Positions 55,150 to 64,000 of a stretch of 64,000 nt of DNA are shown here, piece by piece. Source of the DNA: Paraspadella gotoi (Eukaryota; Chaetognatha); contig CM119264.1 in the NCBI GenBank assembly GCA_051294375.1, forward strand, positions 23,123,955-23,187,954. Reading direction: 5' to 3'. The position numbers were made by a program, and so were the translations under genes. Numbering within the stretch: position 1 is the first letter of the stretch; every line of letters begins with the position of its first letter. Below the pieces are notes generated by a model. The model worked only from the letters and a program-made list of their open reading frames with translations, was not told where the DNA came from and ran no database searches.

Positions 55150-57496
55150 ACGTGAATTTGTTTGCATCCAAAGATGAATCTCATCTCATTTCATGAATCT
55201 TTCTCCCTCTTTCATCTCTCACCCTTTCTCCCCCCTGCCCCATCCCATGGTTGTTGTCCTTTTTCTCGCCCTGAAAAATTAAACTACCGCATTTAGAACA
55301 TCTATAACAAAAACTGGAACAACGGAATTGACATGGCATCAAAGATTTTTCTTTAATAATTCTTTTTTTCTCATTTTTAATAAATTTTTTTTTCTATCTC
55401 TTTTCCTCTATCATCTTTTTACTCGGATTTTAATGGTAAATTTGCATGTGAATTCTTCAAGGGGGAAATGAGCTTTTTTTTTGTATTAGAATATTTTCGA
55501 TATTATTTTCAATATTTTCGCTCGTTTTTATTGTTTCTTGTATTGCTAATGAAAAAAAGCGCTCCGTTACATCTCGAGCAAGAATATTTGAAGCAAGATT
55601 CTATGAGAAATTCGCCCGAACAATACAACTCATTGCAAAATTCTTTGTATTTAATACATTTGTTCTTGTGCTTTCATATTTTATTCGTTATGCTTGACAC
55701 AATAGTTTTGCCTCGTGACTTCGTCGTACAAAATATTCTTTTTCTTTGGTTTATCGATACTTTTTATGTCATAACTTGTACTAAACAATAATGTTGATGA
55801 GCTTCTTTAATATCAAATACAGACATTTGTGCTTGAAATGCGTTGTTACCCTCAACAAGTATGGAAACTGACTTCATATTGTAAACAAATAAAAAAAAAG
55901 AAAGATAGAGAGAGAGGGAAGAGATTTTTTTAAATGAAGTGTAGTTGTCAAAGTCCCAGGAAAAGAGGGAAAACCTCAAAGAAAGCGAATTCTTTAAGTC
56001 AGGCAATGGACCGAAGGACCGAGAGACTTTGAAACATGACAAGACAGGAGTTAATGACAAAAACGCCAAAAACGACCAAAAAAAAGAACAAAAACTGAAG
56101 GGTAAAAGTTTTAAAGAGACAAATAAGATTTCTTCCCGAGGGCGTTTTCATTTTTTTAGCTGCGTCAAGCGACTCAGAAGAATGTCTTAATAAATTTTTT
56201 AAAAGATTCTTGGTGAAATTTTTTTAGCTATATAGTATTTTAGTAATTTGCTTTTTCGTTATAACTTTTGTCAGTATAAAAATTACTGTAGTCAATTTGG
56301 TTATAAAATTTCCATTTATTTATATAAAATTTATTCTTTCAAGAAAATTGCAACTAAGCTTTATAATTCAGATAATATGAGGCAAAATTAGAGACGATAA
56401 AAAACAAACTAAGCAAACAAAGAGCTAGGTATTCATTGATATCGACGCAAGATGGCTTTTTTTAAGACTACTTAAGTTTTCCTATTTGCTTCTAAACCTG
56501 CACGAAAAGAACAGGTAAATGAAACTCGGGTTTCCACGAGCGTTGATATAATCAGTTTTCCTTTCTTTTCATTTGATGATGTTTTTCTTCCTTGTTTTTC
56601 GTCCTTCATTTAAGTCAGGCAAATGAAATGTTTCCCCACCCCTTAGCTGTCATTAAAAAGCAAGATATTCGATTCTATGAATAAAGAATACAATCTTAAA
56701 AGAAAATATAAACAACCCATTTATAAGACAAACAAACAATAAAAATATTGCGCTTATATTTTATCGTAGCGAAGTCAGATTCTACTCGTTTCTTTCCTTC
56801 TGTACAACATTCCCCCCCTCCCCCCGATTACTATTCTCAATTTCAATACCCTTACCCGCTTAAATTCCTTTTATATCGATTCTGATACCCGATTTTCCGA
56901 TTCCAAGCCTCGATTCCAATCTGGCGATTGCATACCCGTTCTCCGGTTTTCCCTTATTCGGCGAAATCAAAATCTTCTTTCGATTTCTTTTCTTTGTCTC
57001 ATAATTTTCTCAACCTTTGAACCTCGAATCTTCATTCCTCCAATGGAATGACTTTCAAACTTAAGACTTTTTCAAATCCACTTTTTTCCCGCGTTTTTCT
57101 TTTTAGTTCCTTTATTTCCTCTATCGGCTATCCAGTATCCAGTATGCAGTATCCAGTATCCAGTATCCACCTATCGATACGTATCTTTTCATTTATTTTT
57201 CTTACGATATTTTCTTTTTATTATATTCTATTTTTGTAACCTTCTTTGCCGCCGGATCGTATTTCTTCATAACTTCATGACTTCTTTTTTTTTCTTTGTA
57301 ACTCCCACCCAATACCTTACGCAATCTACGGGAACTTCTCGATTACGTTATCCACGAATTGTTTGGCCCGAATTCGAATCCCATGGGAAATTTGACCCAA
57401 AAAATAAAATTTGTTTCGGAAAGATACTAATTCATTTCTTCGTTTATTAATGTTATTTAAAAACCTGAAAATAAAAGTCGTTTGCGCTTCCATTTT
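55150..57496. other. gene-free stretch
   Basis: AT-rich. The longest frame (55468-55791, plus) is Phe/Leu/Tyr-rich with no splice or domain support. A seven-base repeat (TATCCAG)n lies near 57130. Confidence 0.5.
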
Positions 57497-57730
57497 GAAG
57501 AGACAGTAATTATTGATAAGTGTTAATGACAGAACCGTTCAATATAAGCAGTCCCTGAGCTTCGGATCAGGCTGTAACACCGAGTTACAGGCGGTTTAAG
57601 CGCCCCGTCCCTCTTAACTGCCAGACGACCACCGGGCTAGAACCCCGGACCTTTGGGTTGGGAGGCGAATGACTTGCCTCCGGCACCAATGGCCGCTGAT
57701 GAACGGTTGGTGGATTTTAGTCCACCATAA
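57497..57730 (-). mobile_element. tRNA-like short element, copy 1 (inverted relative to copy 2)
   Basis: A 234-base sequence that matches, in reverse complement, the copy at 63130-63363 along its whole length with about 85-90 percent identity. Read on the minus strand it has the tRNA-like arms described for copy 2, including the T-arm-like loop GTTCTAG with a slightly altered neighbourhood. The palindrome near its end is less perfect (TGTAACACCGAGTTACA). Confidence 0.7.
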
Positions 57731-58640
57731 TTTCAATCAATTAGGTCGTTAATGTTTATCGTTTTTATGACAGAAAAAAGAAAAGAAATTAGCTACGCAC
57801 CTGTTGCGGATTTGGAAGGTCCTTAATTCATCTCAGTTTATCTCAGTCCACCACTTGACTGATGCTGCGTCGCCAAAGATTAGTTAATTTATAGAATTAC
57901 TTTTCAAATATCAATTAATGTTTTTAATGAAGGTAGAACCTTCGCCGCCGTAATTTCAAAAGGAAATTTCGAGTCGCTTTGAGGATAATCACTCAAATCG
58001 TATCTCGAAGCAAAGACTCTATTTTCCGATCGATCAATCGAGAAGCGCAATTTCTTCTCGAGTAACACGAATTAAAAGCGGGTCACACGAACTCCCATAT
58101 ATTCTTTGTATCTCTCTCTCTCCCTGTCTCTCTCTTTCTCCCACATTTTGTCTCTGTCTCTGTCTCAACGACGATGACACAGATTTCGTGCCTCGATCCT
58201 TTATTTTTCCAAATGAAAAGCGTCAAATTTATTTCCTTTCCTCTTCCTCTTTCCTCGACTTCTCGCCCAACTCAGTCGTCCTAATTCCATTGTCGCCCAA
58301 TTTTAGATTTCCCCTCTCTTTTCTATATCTCCTCTCTTTTCTATATCTCCTCTCTTTTCTAAATCTCCTCCCTTTTCTCAATCTTTTTTCTTCTCTAAAT
58401 CTCATCTCTCTTCTCTAAATATTTATCTTTTCTCGTTAAAAATTAAAAAATTTTAAAAAATTTAAAATTTAAAAATTTAAAAATTTAAAAATTTTAAATT
58501 TAAAAATTTAAAAATTTAAAAATTTAAAAATTTAAAAATTTAAAAATTTAAAAATTTAAAAATTTAATTTTTAGAACATTATCTTTTCGGCTATTGTTTT
58601 TTGTACCTCCTTTAAATATATGTATGTTATATTGTAAAAA

Positions 58641-58688
<48 letters not shown>

Positions 58689-59136
58689 CTCGCTCTCCAA
58701 GTCTTGGGACTTTCTCTATCTTCCAAATCATGTCCCAGGAAAAAAAAATACTCGAACCCGTTTTCGCCAACAGAAATCCATCATAGTATCTATCATGTTG
58801 GCAAAAAAAATATGACATCCAAACGTTTTTTATTGCTTTTTTTTTTTCATTCTCAATGACGAAAAAACGAAAGACTAAAGTCTCACGTATCTTTTATCAA
58901 TTATAATATGCTTTTTTTTTTACGTTTTTTTAACGTAATCAGAACATGATAACCGACATACGGTAAAAGAAAAGCGCATAAAAAAGACAAGCCCTTTTTG
59001 ACCGTATTAAAGGAAATATACATCTCGTTTAAATTTAACAATTTAATTTCTAAATCTTCGATTAAGTAAATAAATATTATTTATAATAATTCTAAATGAT
59101 AATTATTAATTAAATATTCCTTGATTTGATTTTTAG
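57731..59136. other. gene-free stretch with AT and pyrimidine repeats
   Basis: Holds a 19-base pyrimidine repeat (CTCTCTTTTCTATATCTCC) at about 58311-58385, a palindromic ten-base repeat of AAATTTAAAA type at 58440-58570, and (CT)n at 58643-58698. Upstream exons of the gene at 59137 were not identified. Confidence 0.5.
58440..58570. repeat. palindromic AT-rich decamer array
   Basis: About thirteen copies of AAATTTAAAA/TTTAAAAATT. Each unit contains the self-complementary AAATTT or TTTAAA, so single strands can pair with themselves. Confidence 0.9.
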
Positions 59137-62100
59137 TATTATCGATTCCACGCCAGCTCGTCTCCTTTTTCCTCACCCAAAATTTGGGCGACGAAAATTA
59201 CCCCGCGAAACTTGACTCGTCTTCGCCCTGATTCGGAAAATGGGCTCCCGGAATTGTGGGACTCGAGAGAGAATCCCGTCGCTGACGTCACCTTGAAGAT
59301 ATCCACCTATGCGCGTGAGTAAAATCGACGACAACTCTTGAATTCTTAATTTTTCAAAAACCAACCCTACGACTTTGGAAATGTATTTAATCGCTTTAAA
59401 GAAATAGTTGATTCAAGTGAATAGATTAGATTAATTAAAATTAATTAATTAAAATCCCTCTCGTTTCGTGAAAAAAAAATGTGAAGGTCGTTGTCACCAA
59501 TTCCCCTTTAAACCCTCTCACCCCTCAGGCGCGCCGATTTCCAGCATGCCTCACCTGCCTATCCTCACCCGCTCACCGGCGCCGCCACCATCTCACCACA
59601 AACTCAGCCACAAAAACCCACCACACAAGCGACCACACAATGCCGACGACGTCAACAACGACGGTATCAATGCCAATAATTCTCAAACGACGAAAATTCT
59701 CCGCGCCAAAATCAGCGTCAACGCCAACGGCGGAGATGCAGCTCGCAGCAGCGCCAAGGCCACGCCCTTCTCTGGACCGGAGGATGAAATGAGGGATCTG
59801 TCCTCGGTTCTGCCCGAATCTGATGGAATCCCGTGGGACCCAAAGAACAAGTGAATGAATGCATGCATGCTGCCGCCACAACGAAGGAAGTTGGCGTGGT
59901 TTTTTACGGGTGAAATAGGAGTTTTATTGATATACGAACACGGGATGATGATAATTCATTTACGAATTAAGTAGATTATGCAGATAAAAGGCAGGCAATA
60001 AAGATGATAACAAATAGTCCATAAGGAGCTTGATGTTAGTTTCTTGAAGGTAATTTGAAGAGTGATCTCGTTCCCTCTCTGATTGGTCAATCAGAAGAAA
60101 AGACGGAGAAGCCAAGAGAGGCAAGCTACTTGATAATCAATTCCCTGATATTAAATAAATGAATTGAACAAAAATTACGCCAAATTTCACTGAGCAAATG
60201 AAATTTTATTCCAAAAATACATCACATTATGAAATTACCCTATGACAAAGAACAAGGCTGACTGTAGTCAGTAGGTCCGTAGGTCAGTAAATATTGTATT
60301 GTTATCAGGTTTTTTCAGAAAAAAAAAATTAAAATTTGTTCATAAAACTATAACAAAATTTTTGAGACCAAACGTTTTCAATCTTAAAACTGATAATTAA
60401 AAGAATTAAAATTTCCTCGATTCACTTCGTTGATATTCTATGTGGAAGATAATCGTTTACGTTGTATTTTTTCAACCATAAGTATCAGGAAGGTTGAATC
60501 GAATTATATGTTGCGCATGCTGCGTTAGATTCTCATTGATAAACCCCCCAAAGCAAAATACCCGTTTGATACGGTTCTCCTTTGTTTCACTGACCACACG
60601 GTGACAGACCAGTCCTCCATCGCCGCAGAAGTCAGAAGGCAAATCCTCGATTTGCGTGAAATTCGAATTCGTTGAGTCGTAGACGAAAACCTCTTTGGAA
60701 AGACCGAGCGGAGTTTGACCGCCGACCAAGAGGAATTGAGAGGAAGAAATTGGGCTGAAGTTGTGGTAGCGAATTCCGGCGGAAAGACCGAACGCCAGCG
60801 ATGACCAGCTTCTGGTTTCCATGTTCAGCTCGAAGAAATCATCCAGACACGTTTCGTCATCGCAACTTCCACCATGAATGAAGACCTTTTCTTCCAATTG
60901 GGCGGCGGCGTAACTGGCTCGAGGAGAAGGAGGGCGACCCTTTGTGGGAACGAGAGAGAAGACATTCTGTTCAGGATCGAATTGAATCAACTGATTGTTG
61001 TAAAACGTTGCCGGAAGAGACGTTCTCTGGACCCAGTCACCCCCGATTCCTTTTTCACCGGCTCCACCGAAAAAGTAAAGCTTTCCCTTGAAACTCCATC
61101 CCCGAAAGGCCTCTCTCGGGGAAGGAGCATCGCTGTTCGGAGAAAGTCGCTGAAACTCTCCGGTAATGGTCAAGGAATAGATTTCGTTTGTTCGTTGGTT
61201 TGTGCCCACGCTTCCGCCGAAGAGATAGGCCTTTCCATTCAATGCCGCAAAGGCGGCGTCTCCTGCTCCCTGAGGAATGTCTCCCGTGGCCTCAATTACC
61301 TTCCATTTGAAAGACTCCACTAAGAGGATAAAGACGATGTCACTGGGCAAAAACTTACACACCCCTGCCCTACTGCCCGGTTGGACTTGCCCTCCGCCCC
61401 AGAACAGGATTTGCCCATCGATCTCGATGGCAACAAAGTCTGCACCGATGAAAAACCTATCTGCCGTCGACCACGTGGGACAGTATTGGGGAAAACTTGA
61501 AGAATCATATTGGAAACAAGGACGAGCAAGGACGAGTTCAGTCTGGATTTGTTCTGGACCTATACCGTCATTCTCTCTCGAAACTATAGGATGTCCGGAT
61601 TTTATTTGGGCCTGTTGATCGTCTGATAGAGCTGTTACGGATAGTGTTTGAGGTCGTTGTCCTGGTCTTGGAGAAGGGGTGTAGACAGCTTGGACCAAAA
61701 AGGCTTGCCCATGATCATCCCACAAAACCATGGGAAGCAAGTTTGGGGAATCCGGTTTAGCTGAAAGTAAAAGTTTTAAAAGAAATCAAGATTGGAAATG
61801 TGAAAGGACTATGAAACAATATAATCAAACATAGGCATATTGCTAAACAGAAACACTTACCTTCAAATTCTGTTGCATCAAATTCTTGTTGAGATTTTAA
61901 TTGAGGCCTGGTGACTGCTTTCTTTTTCTTTTTGTCTTCATCTTCGTCATTTTCAAAGGAATCGGCAAGATTTTCGACATCGCGCGCGAGTTTTTTTAAG
62001 GCTACTTTCAACTTTGTGTTCTGAGTCTCATCAAATGTGACTTTTTTCCTCAGATTCATCCAATCCAGCCATTGATCTTGGAGAAGGGTATAGTCCTTAA

Positions 62101-64000
62101 ACATTTTCTGGATGACATCACTCTTGAGGATGTTGAAGCTTTCCTCAAACTCCTCATCATTGAGTCCCAGACCACCTTGGTGAGCGACTCTGTTTCTTAT
62201 TGATTTCAGCTTTTGACTGGCTTCTTTCACATGCGACTTATCGACTTTTTTGATGATGACGTGATCGAAAAGTTGCACATCACACTTTTCGAAGATGGGA
62301 ATGTATTTTCCGTCCACGTATTCCGACAATTCCATTTGTTGTTTAAAGCATCTGTAGTTCTTGATGGCATCATAGTTCTCCTGGCACCACTGTTTCCATA
62401 ATTGTCCCTCGTTCCAGTCTAATTTTGTTTTCTCTGGGAGGTAGGCTCGGAAGAATGATCTGTACATATGGGGTCCGTCAAATAGAACGGCCCCGCTAAA
62501 GTGTATTTGATTGCTGCGTGACTTGCTGCTCGTGTCGTCGGCAGGGGTCGCGGTGACGGCTGAAACAACGTCGACGCCAGCAGCGCCAGTGTCGATGTGG
62601 TCATTTAGACGTTCATCTTTCAGAGATTCTGTTGAGACAGGGTCTTCCGCGACCATCGAGGCGGCGTTATTCTCCATTTCGGCCAAATCGTTGAAAGTAA
62701 ATGGAATTTGAATTCAAACCAGAAAGAAAAACCGTTTATTGGCGGCAGGTTTCTTAATGTCCTCTAATCTTTTACTCAAAGTCAAAGAGTAAAAGAATGA
62801 AAAAATAATTTAAAACAGGTTTTTGCGTCGGTAAAAGAAATCTGGGGACCACCGATCCGTATTTTATCCAGTCCCGGGAATGTCTCGCAGGTTCTTTCAA
62901 AACAGGTTACTTTCTCGACTCAAATGACAGATTCATAAGCAATTAAGCAATAAGCATCCCGTCTGATTCTTTATGATAAGAAAGACTTATGTACGAGAAA
63001 AAAAAAAGCCAAATTTGTTTCTCGTTTAACAAGCTTGAAATAAAAAGTACTGTTTGACTCAAATATACAATTAATGTAATACAATTATATAATAAGTCTC
63101 GTAGTTTAACTACAATTTTATAATTACTGTTATGGTGGACTAAAATCCACCAACCGTTCATCAGTGGCAATTGGTGCCGGAGGCAAGTCATTCGCCTCCC
63201 AACCCAAAGCTCCGGGGTTCTAGCCCGGTGGCCGCCTGGCAGTTAAGAGGGACGGGGCGCTTAACCCGCCTGTAACACGGTGTTACAGCCTGATCCGAAG
63301 CTCAGGGACTGCTTACATTGAACGGTTCTGTCACTTACACATAACAATAATTACTATCTCTTCACTGTCGTAGTTTAAATTAGCAAAGAAAACCGTGGAT
63401 CGTTATTGATAAGTCAAATCTAAAATTAATGAATTATCAATCTGTATGTTGACCATTTGTTAAATTTGAACAATCTAGGTTGGCCAAAGTGCGTCACACT
63501 TTTATCAACCAATCACTTGCCTCGGATTCGCGACGAATGTCAAAAAAATTCCGGAAGGAAAAACGCTATCTGGACGAGGAGCAGAACAAACTGATTCTCA
63601 GCCTCAAAAGCGTGAGTTTCTGTCGTTATTACTGTTGTTGTCAAATGCCAGCATTGAGATTGACAAAAAAGCGGGAAATTTTATGAGTTTCTATTATATC
63701 TTAACAGTATTTTTACAGTATGTTCCTTCTTTATCAGTATCGAGAGGAGTTGGAGGTATGCCGCGCGGAAACTCGCGACCCTCGACCGACGACTCGCGAC
63801 ATCCTCCGACGCCACGACGCCAAGACGCAGCAGCTGCAGCAAAGATCCGTCACGCAGCCTAATCGAACTGATTCGCCCCCGCAGCAGCAGGAGCACCAAC
63901 CGACGACTTTTTCCGGCGAGCTTCGCTTTCCCTCGCCCCAAAGTCCCTTTCCGGCGGTGAACCCGTTGCCCGGCAGTCGGATGGGACACGCCCTTCCGGC
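59137..64000 (+). CDS. unrecognised multi-exon gene, partial at both ends, hosting an antisense nested gene
   Basis: Exons 59137-59314, 59529-59850, 63479-63611 and 63738 to the window end share one frame. The first two read YYRFHASSSPFSSPKIWATK and, after a Pro/His/Asn-rich stretch, DLSSVLPESDGIPWDPKN. A donor AACAA|GTGAATG at 59850 joins in phase to LAKVRHTFINQSLASDSRRM, then a charged helix (KKFRKEKRYLDEEQNKLILS) and a Gln/Pro-rich region. Alternatively the second exon ends at the TGA at 59852-59854, and an AATAAA at 59998 would serve that short form. Both may be used. The 3.6 kb intron contains the HEPN-Kelch gene on the other strand and one tRNA-like element. I do not recognise the family. 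Low-complexity content and a helical segment suggest a scaffold or regulatory protein, but that is a guess. Confidence 0.62.
60205..60210 (-). terminator. AATAAA polyadenylation signal of the HEPN-Kelch gene
   Basis: Minus-strand AATAAA 262 bases past the stop codon at 60472. Confidence 0.4.
60472..62677 (-). CDS. HEPN-like domain fused to a Kelch propeller
   Basis: Two exons, 61861-62677 and 60472-61760, joined by GAAG|GTAAGTG and TTACTTTCAG|CTAAACC, give 701 residues from the ATG at 62677. Residues 60-240 are helical and contain an R-x4-H motif at 161-166 (RNRVAH) after AYLPEKTKLDW, LFDHVIIKKV and EASQKLKSI. This arrangement resembles HEPN domains, possibly the DZIP3-type, in which R-x4-H is the ribonuclease or RNA-binding motif. 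Residues 236-255 are acidic then Lys-rich. The second exon holds six Kelch blades marked by double Gly: FWGGG, LFGGS, FFGGA, IHGGS, LVGGQ and CFGGF. Kelch propellers bind protein partners, so a sensing or targeting part joined to a possible RNase part is a reasonable inference. No signal peptide or BTB domain is seen. A 39-base stretch at 61320-61358 looks like an optional mini-intron; removing it keeps the frame (688 residues). Confidence 0.82.
61320..61358 (-). other. possible 39-nt in-frame mini-intron in the first Kelch blades
   Basis: On the minus strand GTAAGTTTTTGCC begins and ATCCTCTTAG ends a 39-base segment. Kept, it adds 13 residues (CKFLPSDIVFILL type, hydrophobic) to a Kelch loop; removed, it gives RAGVLESFKWKVIEATGD, closer to a normal blade. 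Confidence 0.45.
62678..63129. other. 5' flank of the HEPN-Kelch gene
   Basis: AT-rich with no coding patch. Presumably contains its minus-strand promoter; no clear TATA motif was identified. Confidence 0.4.
63130..63363 (+). mobile_element. tRNA-like short element, copy 2
   Basis: A 234-base element. A D-arm-like stem GGC/GCC (63166-63178), an anticodon-arm-like stem GGAGGC/GCCTCC (63179-63199, nine-base loop) and a T-arm with five-base stem CCGGG/CCCGG and loop GTTCTAG (63212-63228) follow in tRNA order, so an RNA polymerase III B box is likely and the element may be a tRNA-derived SINE. It also has a hairpin GGTGGA/TCCACC at the start, a palindrome CTGTAACAC-G-GTGTTACAG (63270-63288) and an inverted pair AACCGTTCA (63152) and TGAACGGTT (63319) near its ends, more like a foldback element. 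Copy 1 lies inverted 5.4 kb away. Confidence 0.75.

Overview
The window is nuclear DNA of an animal, most likely an invertebrate. It has split genes with GT-AG introns, AATAAA signals, GC-rich exons in AT-rich surroundings, many long (CT/GA)n arrays and four N gaps. Proteins recognised by family are a tensin, two Cys-loop ligand-gated ion channels and a Kelch-repeat protein. No bacterial features, CRISPR array or rRNA were seen. I could not assign a phylum.

Layout. 1-13.5 kb (+): the 3' part of a single-pass membrane protein with a cytoplasmic EF-hand, with an 8.5 kb intron full of simple repeats. 14.7-24.2 kb (-): tensin, 11 exons ending in SH2 and PTB domains. 26.9-36.3 kb (-): a large Gln-rich, coiled-coil protein that I do not recognise; its last exon is in phase with the first long tensin exon, so the two may be one transcription unit. 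36.3-42.9 kb: mostly simple repeats. 42.9-45.3 kb (-) and 51.1-55.0 kb (+): two paralogous anion-type Cys-loop receptor genes, head to head. Between them lies a composite satellite array whose orientation flips near 47.93 kb. 55.0-59.1 kb: no convincing gene. 59.1-64.0 kb (+): the middle of an unrecognised gene running off the window, with an opposite-strand gene at 60.5-62.7 kb apparently nested in its intron.

The nested gene is the most unusual item. It joins an N-terminal HEPN-like domain carrying an R-x4-H motif (RNRVAH) to a six-repeat Kelch propeller. It has one certain intron, while its neighbours have many. Two 234-bp copies of a tRNA-like short element lie in inverted orientation on either side of this region. 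Exon models were built by hand from splice sites and reading phase. Phases close exactly for tensin (1487 codons plus stop), both channels (346 and 374 aa) and the HEPN-Kelch gene (701 aa), which makes these models strong. Upstream ends of the genes that run off the window, and the true starts of tensin and the coiled-coil gene, are unresolved.
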